Shown: positions 1-8,559, numbered from the stretch's first letter. The stretch is DNA of 25,170 nucleotides from JADLEX01 sp964586775 (GCA_964586775.1 CAZPJD010000057.1:1-25170); one strand, 5' to 3'. Numbers and translations are program-made. Notes: a model not told the origin generated them from the letters alone.

Positions 1-773
1 GCGATGCCGCGGGGGCTCTCCTCGATAAAACGAATGATGTGATCGATCTCGGGCGTCGTCGGGACTTCCTCCCGCAGCGCGCGGATCGCATCGGGAACCG
101 CCAACGAGCGGCGGAACAGGATCTTGAACGCCTCGCGCAGCGCGGTGCGACGTTCCTCGGGGATGCCATTACGGCGCAGCCCCACCAAGTTCACGCCCAC
201 CGGCGCGGCGGGCACGCCCAAGTACGTCATGTACGGCACGGCATCTTTATTCAGCTTCGAGTCGCCGCCGATCATGCACATCGTGCCCACGCGCACAAAC
301 TGGTGCAGGCCCACGTATCCCGCCAGGACCGCGCGATCCTCGATCACGCAGTGCCCCGCCGCGGCGGCGTAATTGGTGAAAACGACATGATCGCCCACCA
401 GCGCGTCGTGCCCCACATGCGAATACGCCATGAAAAAGTTGCCGCTACCGATGCGCGTCGCCTCGCCATCGCGATATGCGCGGTGGAGTGTTACGAACTC
501 GCCGATCACATTGTCGTCGCCGATTTCGAGAAAGGTGCGCTCGCCGCGATACGCCGCGTGCTGCGGATCACCGCCCAATACCGCGTATTCCTTGAGGGTG
601 TTCCGGCGGCCGAGGCGCGTCCAGCGCTTCACCACCGCTCCTGCGCCGATCCGGCAACCCTCGCCGAGCTCGACCTCGGCCTCGATCACCGCGCCCGGTC
701 CAACGACCACGCCATCGCCGAGAACGGCGGCGGGATCGACCGTCGCGGAAGGGTGAATCTGAGCGGACGTCAT
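1..773 (-). CDS. lpxA: Acyl-ACP--UDP-N-acetylglucosamine O-acyltransferase LpxA (3' end cut by window edge)
   Basis: LpxA is cytoplasmic and performs the first step of lipid A synthesis, moving an R-3-hydroxyacyl chain from ACP to the 3-OH of UDP-GlcNAc. My translation of the reverse strand gives 257 complete residues. They form a left-handed beta-helix of hexapeptide repeats followed by the LpxA helical C-terminus (GVNLVGLRRNGI, then EESPRGI close to the usual end), so only a few codons are lost. His119, His122, His141 and His157 sit at constant offset from E. coli His122, catalytic His125, His144 and His160. Gly170 matches E. coli Gly173 of the acyl-chain ruler, which by family knowledge favours a longer (C14-like) chain; that is inference. 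The ATG start overlaps the lpxD stop as ATGA, indicating translational coupling. Identity is firm; chain length is not. Confidence 0.95.
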   Translation of the reverse strand, partial: MTSAQIHPSATVDPAAVLGDGVVVGPGAVIEAEVELGEGCRIGAGAVVKRWTRLGRRNTLKEYAVLGGDPQHAAYRGERTFLEIGDDNVIGEFVTLHRAYRDGEATRIGSGNFFMAYSHVGHDALVGDHVVFTNYAAAAGHCVIEDRAVLAGYVGLHQFVRVGTMCMIGGDSKLNKDAVPYMTYLGVPAAPVGVNLVGLRRNGIPEERRTALREAFKILFRRSLAVPDAIRALREEVPTTPEIDHIIRFIEESPRGI

Positions 774-1858
774 GAGCGGCCTTGGCGGCGGGGATCCGGG
801 CCGTCCGAACCATCCGGCGCGCCACCTTTTAGCCCGCCCGCGCCGCCCGGATCAAGGGCGTCGAGCCGGCGCGACAGATCGCGGACGGCATCTTGCAAGT
901 CCTTGAAATGCCTGAGGTTTGCGATGCCGCGTTTCCATTCCAGATGCGGCACGGCGGGAATGCCCGCCACGCGCGCACCGTCGGGGATGTCGCGCACCAC
1001 GCCAGACCCCGCCCCGACGATGACCCCGGACCCGATCGAGATGTTGTCGGCCACGCCCGCTCGGGCGGCCAGAATCGAGTAATCGCCGACGCGCACCGAG
1101 CCCGCGAGACCGACCTGCGATACCAAGATGCAGTGTTTCCCGATCACGCAGTTGTGGCCGACCTGCACCTGATTGTCGATCTTGGTGCCCTCGCCGATGA
1201 CCGTGCGACCGACCGTTGCCCGGTCCACGCACGACCCCGCACCCACATCCACATCGTCGCCCAGCACCACGATGCCGAGCTGTGGGATTTTTTCGTGGCG
1301 GCCGTCGTTCATCTGATAACCGAATCCGTCCGCGCCGATGACGGCATTGGGCCAGAGTGTGCAGTTGCGCCCGATGACGCAGCGCGAGCCCACGAAAGCG
1401 CCGGGGTAGAGCCGTGTGCCGTCGCCAATCGCGGCCTCGTGCATCACCACCGCGCCGGGCATGACGACCGCGCCCTCGCCAACACGCGAGCCGGGACCGA
1501 CATACGCCCCGTGCAGAATTGTCGCGGAAGGATCCACTCGCGCCGACGCGTCCACGAACGCGCCCGGCGCGAATCCGGGCTCGAAAACGGGTGGCGGCGC
1601 GAAGTGCGCGGCGAGGCTCAGCGCGGCGGCCTTGGGATCGGCGACGACGATATAAGGACGCGCGAGATCGGCCACGTCGAAGGGCACGAACGCGGCCCCC
1701 GCCGATCCCTCGCGCAGCGCCTCGATCCACGCGGGGGCGACGGCGTACGCCATCTCACCCGGCGCTGCGTCCGCGACCGACGCGACACCGACGATCTCGA
1801 CATCGCCCGGCCCGACGAGCCGTCCCGCGACGAGTTCGGCGATGTCCGCGAGTTTCAT
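770..1858 (-). CDS. lpxD: UDP-3-O-(3-hydroxyacyl)glucosamine N-acyltransferase LpxD
   Basis: LpxD is cytoplasmic and adds the second hydroxyacyl chain, at N-2, in lipid A synthesis after LpxA and LpxC. The 362-residue product has the LpxD N-terminal uridine-binding domain (about 1-97), then hexapeptide repeats (about 100-290) and a short C-terminal helix. The catalytic-His motif NQVQVGHNCVIG places His235 at the family position. The N-terminus MKLADIAELV is typical. Residues from about 336 form a Gly/Asp/Arg-rich tail beyond the usual end, with no known role. It starts 18 nt after ompH with only a weak ribosome-binding site, and its TGA overlaps the lpxA ATG by 4 nt. fabZ, which often separates lpxD and lpxA, is not present. 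Confidence 0.97.
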   Translation of the reverse strand: MKLADIAELVAGRLVGPGDVEIVGVASVADAAPGEMAYAVAPAWIEALREGSAGAAFVPFDVADLARPYIVVADPKAAALSLAAHFAPPPVFEPGFAPGAFVDASARVDPSATILHGAYVGPGSRVGEGAVVMPGAVVMHEAAIGDGTRLYPGAFVGSRCVIGRNCTLWPNAVIGADGFGYQMNDGRHEKIPQLGIVVLGDDVDVGAGSCVDRATVGRTVIGEGTKIDNQVQVGHNCVIGKHCILVSQVGLAGSVRVGDYSILAARAGVADNISIGSGVIVGAGSGVVRDIPDGARVAGIPAVPHLEWKRGIANLRHFKDLQDAVRDLSRRLDALDPGGAGGLKGGAPDGSDGPDPRRQGRS

Positions 1859-1876
1859 GGCACGATCCGCGCCGCG

Positions 1877-2416
1877 TTACTTCGCGGCCGGTTGCTCGTT
1901 CAGCGCCTTCACGACGGCGTCGGTCACGTCGACGCTCGGGTCGCCGTAGATCACGATCGGCAGCGAGAAGATGGGGTCCTCGATCTTGACGATGACCATC
2001 TTGAAACCCTTGGCCTTGCCGACCTGCGACGCCACCGCCTCGAGATCGCCGCGGAACTGCCGGACGAGCTTGGCCCGGTAGCCCTCGAGCTTCTGGTTTC
2101 CTTCCATGGCCTTTTTCTGGTACTCGCCCATGGCCTTCTGGAATTCGCCGAACTTCGTTTTCTTGGCGTCCTCGCTGAGCACGTCCTTTTGCGTTTCGAG
2201 CTCTTCCTGCATCTTTTGCAGATTCATCTCGATCTGCCGGATCTCCAGCTCAAGCTCGTCCTTCATGGCGGACAGCTTTTTCTGCATGTCCTTGCCCTTC
2301 TCGGTCAGCTCGAGCACCTTGTCGAGATTGACGAAGGCGATGTCCTCGGCCTGGGCGGCCGCCGCCGCGACGAGCACGAACGCCATCGCGAAAAGTCCCA
2401 CATACGCGCGTTTCAT
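1877..2416 (-). CDS. Periplasmic chaperone Skp/OmpH family protein
   Basis: This 179-residue exported protein belongs to the OmpH/Skp family, trimeric periplasmic chaperones that carry unfolded outer-membrane proteins to the BAM complex. A Sec signal peptide covers about residues 1-23 (hydrophobic core VGLFAMAFVLVAAAA, cleavage likely after AQA). The mature start DIAFVNLDKVL is the usual Skp N-terminal strand. A long charged coiled coil rich in Lys, Glu and Gln follows (about 38-125), with a final beta segment around 138-160 that includes FKMVIVKI. The ATG was chosen because GGGAGAGG lies just upstream and the signal peptide begins there. It sits 23 nt after bamA and 18 nt before lpxD, the classical bamA-skp-lpxD order. 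Confidence 0.92.
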   Translation of the reverse strand: MKRAYVGLFAMAFVLVAAAAAQAEDIAFVNLDKVLELTEKGKDMQKKLSAMKDELELEIRQIEMNLQKMQEELETQKDVLSEDAKKTKFGEFQKAMGEYQKKAMEGNQKLEGYRAKLVRQFRGDLEAVASQVGKAKGFKMVIVKIEDPIFSLPIVIYGDPSVDVTDAVVKALNEQPAAK

Positions 2417-2439
2417 ATCCTCTCCCGTCACCCGTTTCG

Positions 2440-4740
2440 TTAGAAGAACGTTCCGATGCCGAATTCGAAGTTCTGCGTCCGCTCGTCGTCGCGCGGGTGC
2501 AGCGGATAGCCCCACTCGAAGCGCAGCGGCCCGATGGGACTGATCCAGCGCACGCCGAAGCCCCAGCTCTGGCGGAAGCCGTCGAGGGCGAACCACTCCT
2601 CTTCCGCGAGCGCGTTGCCGGCGTCGTAGAACAAAACGCCCTTGATATTGAGTTCCTTCACGATGGGAATCAACAGCTCGATGTTGCCCTGCAGGTACTT
2701 GTTGCCGCCGATGACGGTGGAGACCTCGGTCAGCGTGGACGCCGGGTCGCCCGGATCGGTGGCGATGATCGACGAGTCCTCGGGGCCCAGGCTGCGCAGC
2801 GGGAAACCGCGCACCGTGTTGAGGCCGCCGAGGAACCAGCGCTCGGTGATGTGCAGGCGCTCCTCGTTGAGGTCGTATCCGTAGCCGCCCTCGCCGTTGA
2901 CCATGATCGAGATGCCCTTCCAGATGGGGAAGTAGCGCCGCGCCTGACCCACATACTTCATAAACTCCAGCTCGCCGCCGAAGTATTCGCTCGCCCACTC
3001 CACCGACGCCGACACCCGCGATCCGTCGGTGGGATCGAAGGGCGAATTCACCGTGTCGCGCGAGAGCGTGTACGTGGTCGAGGTCGAGATCGTGCGGCCC
3101 TCCTGAAGCGTCAGGAAGAGCGCCGCCTGATTCTCGACGTTCTTGATCTCGACCGAACGGTAGCCATAGGCCACGTGAGCCTCGACATCCCAGTAGAGCG
3201 GATATCCGAAGCCCGCGCTGATGGCCTTGTCGAAGCGGTCGAACTGGAAGTAGTCCTGCTCCGAGTTGATGAGCCCCAGCGTGCCGATCCACCGCGTGTC
3301 GAGCAGATAGGGTTCGCGCACCTTGAGCTGGAAGTTCTTGCGGAACTTGCCGACCTCGGCATTGAGCGAGAGCTTGGTGCCATAGCCGAACAGGTTGTTG
3401 TGGCTGATCGTCGCCGTGCCGACGAAGCTTTCGAGCGACGAGAAGCCCACGCCGACCATGAAGCTGCCCTGCATCCGCTCCTTGACTCGGATGACCAGGC
3501 TCACCGACTCGTCGTCGCCGCCGCGCTCGGTCGAGATCGCGACCTCGTCGAAATAGCCGAGGCGCATCAGCCGCTCCTTGCTGCGGCGGATGCCCGGGCC
3601 CGAATACAGATCGCCCTCTTTGATCGACAACTCCCGTCGCACGACCTTGTCGCGTGTGGACGTGTTGCCCGTGATGACGATCTTCTCGAAATACGCCAGC
3701 TTGCCCTTGTTCACCTTGAAGGTGATGTCGATGATCCGCGTCGCGGGATTCGTGGGCGTGTCGGCGGTGACCTCGGCGAAGGCGAAGCCGATGTCGGTGT
3801 ACTTGGCGCGCAGGGCGTTCGTGCTTTCCTCGAACTTGCCCCGGTGGAACAGATCGCCCGTCTTGAGGGTGACGAGCTTCATGAGCGACTCTTTTTCGAA
3901 GAGCAGGTCGCCCTCGATGTCGAGCTTGCCCACGTAGTACTGCGGGCCCTCCTCCACCGTCACCGCGACGAACATGTTGCGCCGGTCGGCGGAGAGCGAT
4001 ACGACCGGCTCGCTGATCTGCACCTCCAGAAAACCGTGGTCCAGATACCAGCCGCGCAGCATGTTGACGTCGTTGAGCAGGATCTCGGGCTTGTAGATAC
4101 CGCCCTGGCCCATGAACGACCACAGGTCGCCCTCGCGCGTCATCATGTGCTTCTTCAGCTCGTCGTCGGGAAAGGCGCGGTTGCCGAGGAAGTTGATGCG
4201 CTTGATGTAGACCTTCTTGAACTCGTTGATCTCGATGAGGACCTTGACCCGGTTGTTCGGCAGCTCTTCCAGCCGGTAGGTGATGTCCACCATGAAGTAG
4301 CCGTCGTCCTCGTACATCTTCACGATCTTGTAGATGTTTTCCTTGATCTTCGCGTCCGACAGGATCGTGTTGGGCTTCAGGTCGGTGTTTTCCTTGATCT
4401 TCTCCTCGCCGATGTGCTTGTTGCCGACGAAGACGTACTCCTGCACCGCGGGCTTCTCGGTCACGGTCACGGTGAGCGCGACGCCGCCCTCCACGTCGGC
4501 CCGGTCGACCGACACGTCGTAGAAATACCCCATGCCGTAGATGGCCTTGATGTCCTGATCGACGGACTGGAGCAGGAATTCGTCGCCCACGCGCGAGGTC
4601 ATTTTCGAGATCACCGCGTCGGCCTCGATGCGGCGCACGCCCTCGACGTCGATGCGAACCACGGTCTCGGCGCGCGCGAGCGCGGGCAGCGCGCAAACCA
4701 GCGCGAAGACGAGCGCGACGATGGCGCGGCGGATGCTCAC
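2440..4740 (-). CDS. bamA: Outer membrane protein assembly factor BamA (Omp85)
   Basis: BamA is the core outer-membrane insertase that folds beta-barrel proteins. The 766-residue product has a signal peptide (about 1-24, ending ALARA), five POTRA domains (about 25-97, 98-173, 176-264, 267-344 and 347-421) and a C-terminal 16-stranded barrel (about 425-766). The conserved loop-6 motif VRGF is at 643-646, and the chain ends in an aromatic residue (GIGTFF), as barrel proteins do. Length is close to the family norm (E. coli about 810). The frame is open further upstream, but the signal peptide and the GTG overlapping the lolD stop (GTGA) fix the start. Its place between lolD and skp follows the deltaproteobacterial-type order. 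Confidence 0.97.
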   Translation of the reverse strand: MSIRRAIVALVFALVCALPALARAETVVRIDVEGVRRIEADAVISKMTSRVGDEFLLQSVDQDIKAIYGMGYFYDVSVDRADVEGGVALTVTVTEKPAVQEYVFVGNKHIGEEKIKENTDLKPNTILSDAKIKENIYKIVKMYEDDGYFMVDITYRLEELPNNRVKVLIEINEFKKVYIKRINFLGNRAFPDDELKKHMMTREGDLWSFMGQGGIYKPEILLNDVNMLRGWYLDHGFLEVQISEPVVSLSADRRNMFVAVTVEEGPQYYVGKLDIEGDLLFEKESLMKLVTLKTGDLFHRGKFEESTNALRAKYTDIGFAFAEVTADTPTNPATRIIDITFKVNKGKLAYFEKIVITGNTSTRDKVVRRELSIKEGDLYSGPGIRRSKERLMRLGYFDEVAISTERGGDDESVSLVIRVKERMQGSFMVGVGFSSLESFVGTATISHNNLFGYGTKLSLNAEVGKFRKNFQLKVREPYLLDTRWIGTLGLINSEQDYFQFDRFDKAISAGFGYPLYWDVEAHVAYGYRSVEIKNVENQAALFLTLQEGRTISTSTTYTLSRDTVNSPFDPTDGSRVSASVEWASEYFGGELEFMKYVGQARRYFPIWKGISIMVNGEGGYGYDLNEERLHITERWFLGGLNTVRGFPLRSLGPEDSSIIATDPGDPASTLTEVSTVIGGNKYLQGNIELLIPIVKELNIKGVLFYDAGNALAEEEWFALDGFRQSWGFGVRWISPIGPLRFEWGYPLHPRDDERTQNFEFGIGTFF

Positions 4741-5435
4741 TTCAGGTGCTCCGCCCTTCCGTCGTGCAAACGCACGACCCGCGTCATGCGCCGCGCGAGT
4801 TCTTCGTTGTGCGTCACCACCACGAAGGTGATGCCGAGTTCCTGATTGAGGCGCACGAATTCGTCGTGCATCACGGCGGCGGTGCGTTCGTCGAGGTTGC
4901 CCGTCGGCTCGTCGGCCAGCACGAGCCGCGGACGCATGACGAGCGCCCGTGCCACGGCGGCGCGCTGCTGCTCGCCGCCCGAAACCTCGCCGGGCTTGTG
5001 GTCGGCGCGATGGTCGATGCCGAGCTGCGCGAGCGCGGCCAGCGCGGCATCGCGCCCCGCCCGCTCGGTCATTCCGGCGATCACGCACGGCATCATCACG
5101 TTCTCCAGCACCGTGAATTCCTGGATGAGGTGGTGGAATTGGAACACGAACCCGATCTTCCGGTTCCGGAAGGTCGACAATTCGGCGTCCGACATTTGCC
5201 CGAAAACCGTCGCGCCGTCAAAAAACAGTTCCCCCGCGCTCGGCCGCTCCAGCAGCCCCATCACGTAAAGCAGCGTCGTCTTGCCCACGCCCGACACGCC
5301 GACCACGGCCATCATGTCGCCGGGCTCGACGCGCAGATCCACCCCGCGCAGCACCGCGACCGGCGCCGTCGTGTCGGCGAAGACCTTTTCCAGGCCCCGG
5401 CATTCCACCACCGGGGCCGCGAGCGCGCTATTCAT
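4737..5435 (-). CDS. lolD: Lipoprotein-releasing system ATP-binding protein LolD
   Basis: LolD is the cytoplasmic ATPase of the Lol ABC transporter, which extracts mature lipoproteins from the inner membrane for transfer to the LolA carrier. The 232 residues contain all ABC landmarks: Walker A GVSGVGKTT, Q-loop VFQFHH, signature VSGGEQQRAAVARAL, Walker B LVLADEPTGNLD and the H-loop VVTHN. The Walker A has Val and Thr where many LolD proteins read GSGKS, a conservative variant. The ATG lies 8 nt inside the lolC gene (ATGAATAG), and the stop overlaps bamA (GTGA), so lolC, lolD and bamA are probably translationally coupled. MacB-type ATPases are similar, but the adjacent lolC settles the assignment. 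Confidence 0.95.
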   Translation of the reverse strand: MNSALAAPVVECRGLEKVFADTTAPVAVLRGVDLRVEPGDMMAVVGVSGVGKTTLLYVMGLLERPSAGELFFDGATVFGQMSDAELSTFRNRKIGFVFQFHHLIQEFTVLENVMMPCVIAGMTERAGRDAALAALAQLGIDHRADHKPGEVSGGEQQRAAVARALVMRPRLVLADEPTGNLDERTAAVMHDEFVRLNQELGITFVVVTHNEELARRMTRVVRLHDGRAEHLK

Positions 5436-6693
5436 AACGCAGCACCTGCACCGGGTCCACCCGCGCGGCCGTTCGCGCGGGAATAATCGTCGCCGCGAGC
5501 GACATGACCAGCGCCGCCGCCGCCACGATGACGAAATTCACGATCTCCAGCTTCATCGGCAGCGTCTCGATCAGATAGACCTTGGGATCGATCCGCACGA
5601 GGTGGAATTCGATCTGCGCGAGGCACAGCCCCGTGCCCAGCAACAGGCCGATGACCGCGCCGATCGCGCCGATCACCATGCCCTGCACCAGAAACAGCCG
5701 CAGGATGGAGTTTTGCGTCGCGCCCATCGTGCGCATGACGGCGATCGCGCGCTTTTTGTCCATCACCGTCCAGTAGAGCGTCGTGAAGATGTTCATCGAC
5801 GCCACGAAGATGATGAGCGAGAGGATGACGAACATGACGAGCTTTTCGAGCTTGATCGCGGCGAACAGGTTCTCGTTCATCCGCGTCCAGTCCTTAACCT
5901 TGTACGGCCAGCCCAGTTCCTCGTTCATCGCCATGGCGATCTCGGGCGCCTTCATCACGTCGTTGACGATCACCTCGACGCCGCTGATGCGGTCGCCGAT
6001 GCCGAAAAACGCCTGGGCGTCGGTCTTGTTGACGAACACGAACTTGGAATCGAACTCAAAAAGGCCGAGCGTGAAGATGCCGGTCACCACGAAGCGCTTC
6101 ATCTTCGGGACCATGCCCATCGGCGTCGTCTCGCCCAGCGGCGTGACGAGGCCGATCACGTCGCCGGGGAACACCTGCAGCGTCGCGGCGAGTTCCGATC
6201 CGATGATGACAGCGGGGAGCTGCTCGACCTCGCCCCCCGTCTGATCCTCCGTCGTCGGCGCGTGCAGCGTGTTCAGGTCGTCGAGTTTGCCGATGTCCAT
6301 CTCCTCGCCGACCTTGGAGACGCGCGAAAAACTCGCGGTGTCGATTCCTCGTACGATGACGCCCGCGACGTTGTCCCGCCGCGTCATCATGACCTCGGAA
6401 TAGACGAAGGGGCTCGCCGCCGTGACGCCGGGAAACTTCTCGACGCGCGCGAGCAGCTCGGGGTAGTTCTCGATCTGCCCGGCGAACGAGAGCACGACCA
6501 TGTGCGAATACGCCTCGAGGCTCTTTTGACGCATGTAGTCCTGAAAGCCCGTCATCACACTGATGACGACGATCAGGACCGTGACCCCCAGCGCGACGCC
6601 CGCGGTGGAGATCACCGTGACGATCGACCAAAGGATCTGCTTGCGCCGGGGACGCAGAAAGCGCATCCCCACGAATGTTTCGAATCGTTTCAA
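5428..6693 (-). CDS. lolC: Lipoprotein-releasing system transmembrane subunit, LolC/LolE family
   Basis: This inner-membrane permease of the Lol transporter has 421 residues. One helix lies near the N-terminus (about 20-47), then a large periplasmic domain (about 48-270), then three C-terminal helices of the FtsX/MacB type. The N-terminal helix precedes GFQDYM and the C-terminus reads ARVDPVQVLRYE, both typical of LolC/E. I chose a TTG start because it yields MKRFETFVGMRFLRPRRKQ, matching the family N-terminus, has AGGGG five bases upstream, and overlaps the lysS stop as TTGA. The ATG nine codons later would lose the conserved amphipathic start. No second LolE-type gene is visible, so the transporter may use a homodimer of this subunit; that is inference. 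Confidence 0.93.
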   Translation of the reverse strand: MKRFETFVGMRFLRPRRKQILWSIVTVISTAGVALGVTVLIVVISVMTGFQDYMRQKSLEAYSHMVVLSFAGQIENYPELLARVEKFPGVTAASPFVYSEVMMTRRDNVAGVIVRGIDTASFSRVSKVGEEMDIGKLDDLNTLHAPTTEDQTGGEVEQLPAVIIGSELAATLQVFPGDVIGLVTPLGETTPMGMVPKMKRFVVTGIFTLGLFEFDSKFVFVNKTDAQAFFGIGDRISGVEVIVNDVMKAPEIAMAMNEELGWPYKVKDWTRMNENLFAAIKLEKLVMFVILSLIIFVASMNIFTTLYWTVMDKKRAIAVMRTMGATQNSILRLFLVQGMVIGAIGAVIGLLLGTGLCLAQIEFHLVRIDPKVYLIETLPMKLEIVNFVIVAAAALVMSLAATIIPARTAARVDPVQVLRYE

Positions 6694-8189
6694 CGGGGCC
6701 CCTGATGCTCCGGACGAAGCTGCGGGAAGAAGATCACGTCGCGGATCGACGCCTGATTCATGAGCAGCATGACCAGCCGGTCGATCCCGATTCCGCATCC
6801 CGCGGCGGGGGGCATGCCGTATTCCAAGGCGCGGATGTAATCCGCGTCGAACGACTGCGCCTCCACGTCGCCCTCCGCCTTCGCCTTCATCTGCTCCTCG
6901 AAACGCCCGCGCTGGTCGTCGGGGTCGTTGAGTTCCGAAAACGCGTTGGCGAACTCGCGCCCAAAAATGAACAGCTCCCAGCGATCGACGAGATCGCCAT
7001 CCTTTTCGTTGCGCCGGGCGAGCGGCGAAACCTCGGTCGGGTAGTGATAGACGAAGGTGGGTTGCAGGAGCGTCTTTTCCACGCGCTCCTCGAAGATCTC
7101 CGTCACGTAGCGGCCCCATCCCCACGACGGCTTCGACGCGAGCCCGAGCGACTCGGCGAACGCGCGCACGCGGTCCACATCGCGCAGGTCGGCGGCGGAG
7201 AGTTCCGGGCAGTGCTCCAGCACAGCCTGCTCCACGCTCACCCGGCGAAACGGCGCGGCGAGGTGGATGGCCGCGCCCTGGTATTCGATGTCGGTCTTGC
7301 CGTGCAGCGTCACGCAAACGTCGGCGATGAGCGTCTCGACCACGTCCATCAGCTCGTGGAAATCCGCATACGCCTGATAGAACTCCAGCATCGTGAACTC
7401 GGGGTTGTGCTGGATGCTGATGCCCTCGTTGCGGAAGTTCCGGTTGATCTCGAAGACCCGCTCATAGCCGCCCACGACGAGCCGCTTGAGGTACAGCTCC
7501 GGCGCGATGCGCAGAAAGAGCGGCATGTCGAGGGCGTTGTGGTGCGTGACGAAGGGGCGCGCCGCCGCGCCGCCCGCGATCGGGTGCATCATCGGCGTCT
7601 CGACCTCGATGAACTCCCGTTCGACGAAAAATTCGCGGATGCGCCGGATGATCTGGCTGCGCGCGACAAAGACGTCGCGCACGTCGGGGTTCATGATGAG
7701 ATCGGCGTAACGCTGCCGATAGCGCGTCTCCACGTCCGTCAGGCCGTGCCATTTCTCGGGCAGGGGACGCAGGCTCTTGGTCACGAGCCGCGCCGATTCG
7801 ATCATGAGAGACAGTTCGTCGGTCTTGGTGCGCATCGGCTTGCCCGTGACGCCGATGATGTCACCGAGGTCGAACGCCTTGACGGCCTTCATCAGTTCCG
7901 GGCCGATCACTTTCTTGTTCGCCACGAGCTGAATGCGTCCCGACACGTCGCGCAGGTCGAGAAACGCCATGTTGCCGAAGTCGCGGACGGCCATGACGCG
8001 CCCCGCCACCGTGTGCCGCGCCTCCACCGATTCCAGATCCGCCGCCGTTTTCGAGCCGTACAGCTCTTGCAGATTCCAGGTCTTCGTGTCGGGCCGGAAG
8101 TCGTTGGGAAACGGGTTTTCGCCGCGTTCGCGCAGCTCGGCCGCGGTCTGGCGGCGCTGTTCGATGATCCGGTTGGTGTCGAGCTCCAT
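6690..8189 (-). CDS. lysS: Lysyl-tRNA synthetase, class II
   Basis: This cytoplasmic enzyme charges tRNA-Lys with lysine. The 499-residue product is close in length and sequence to E. coli LysS. An N-terminal OB-fold anticodon-binding domain (about 50-150) precedes the class II catalytic core. Motif 2 is seen in FEINRNFRNEGISIQHNPEF and motif 3 in GIGIDRLVMLL near the C-terminus. The signature TPMMHPIAGGAAARPFVTHH is intact. I chose the ATG giving MELDTNRIIEQRR because it aligns with the family N-terminus and has GGGA upstream; an in-frame ATG 20 codons earlier gives an atypical extension. It is first in the operon, below the promoter at 8270-8298, and overlaps lolC by 4 nt. Confidence 0.96.
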   Translation of the reverse strand: MELDTNRIIEQRRQTAAELRERGENPFPNDFRPDTKTWNLQELYGSKTAADLESVEARHTVAGRVMAVRDFGNMAFLDLRDVSGRIQLVANKKVIGPELMKAVKAFDLGDIIGVTGKPMRTKTDELSLMIESARLVTKSLRPLPEKWHGLTDVETRYRQRYADLIMNPDVRDVFVARSQIIRRIREFFVEREFIEVETPMMHPIAGGAAARPFVTHHNALDMPLFLRIAPELYLKRLVVGGYERVFEINRNFRNEGISIQHNPEFTMLEFYQAYADFHELMDVVETLIADVCVTLHGKTDIEYQGAAIHLAAPFRRVSVEQAVLEHCPELSAADLRDVDRVRAFAESLGLASKPSWGWGRYVTEIFEERVEKTLLQPTFVYHYPTEVSPLARRNEKDGDLVDRWELFIFGREFANAFSELNDPDDQRGRFEEQMKAKAEGDVEAQSFDADYIRALEYGMPPAAGCGIGIDRLVMLLMNQASIRDVIFFPQLRPEHQGPR

Positions 8190-8269
8190 GACGAGATCCC
8201 GGGAAAATGCAAATGGCCGATCCCACGGCGTTTTTGATCCGTGCGGCATCGGCCGAAAAAACGCAGCGC

Positions 8270-8298
8270 AATTTACTTTGGGGTCCCCACTCCGTCAA
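8270..8298 (-). promoter_or_regulatory. Sigma-70-type promoter of the lysS-lolCD-bamA operon
   Basis: Read on the minus strand, TTGACG (8298-8293, five of six matches to the -35 consensus) is followed after 17 nt by TAAATT (8275-8270, four of six to -10). Transcription would begin near 8263, about 75 nt before the lysS ATG. The spacer holds an 11-bp dyad, TGGGG-T-CCCCA at 8279-8289, which could be an operator. No other credible promoter lies between lysS and lpxA, so this probably drives the whole envelope operon. Confidence 0.6.
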
Positions 8299-8349
8299 TT
8301 GGTGCACGGCGATGCACGAGGCGCTCAAAGGCTCGAAGTTTCGGACTTA

Positions 8350-8559
8350 TCGACCGGAGCCCCGGAACTGCTCGCTCTTCGCCCGGGCCGTGCCCACGAA
8401 AACTCCAGCGGTGCGCGCCGCCATGTTCAGGATGCCGACGCCGCCGTCCATGATGCGCCCCAAGCGCGGGCCCGACACAGAGGCGCGCGCCAGATGCGCG
8501 CAGCTATCCGCGAAGTACGGGGCGGGCGAGAAATGCCACGTGGCCGCGCTCCGGTCGGT
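8350..8559 (-). other. Unexplained 70-codon open frame in the intergenic region
   Basis: The minus strand is open from just after a TGA (8562-8560) to a TAA (8349-8347). The conceptual peptide contains WHFSPAPYFADSC and, near its end, GRIMDGGVGILNMAARTAG and VFVGTARAKSEQF, which reads more like protein than the shadow frames nearby. It has no early ATG. The first Met comes late (about codon 38), and ATG GTG TGA lies immediately before the opening. It could be a decayed gene end, a dispersed repeat that happens to be open, or chance in GC-rich DNA. I do not recognise a family. Confidence 0.25.

Noticed and set aside
2497..4845. A 782-codon open frame on the plus strand
   Set aside because: It is antisense to bamA and shows no family motif; the BamA frame has POTRA domains, barrel and signal peptide.
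8190..8249. Longer lysS start at an in-frame ATG 20 codons upstream
   Set aside because: The extension does not match the LysS N-terminus and has no ribosome-binding site; the downstream ATG aligns with the family.
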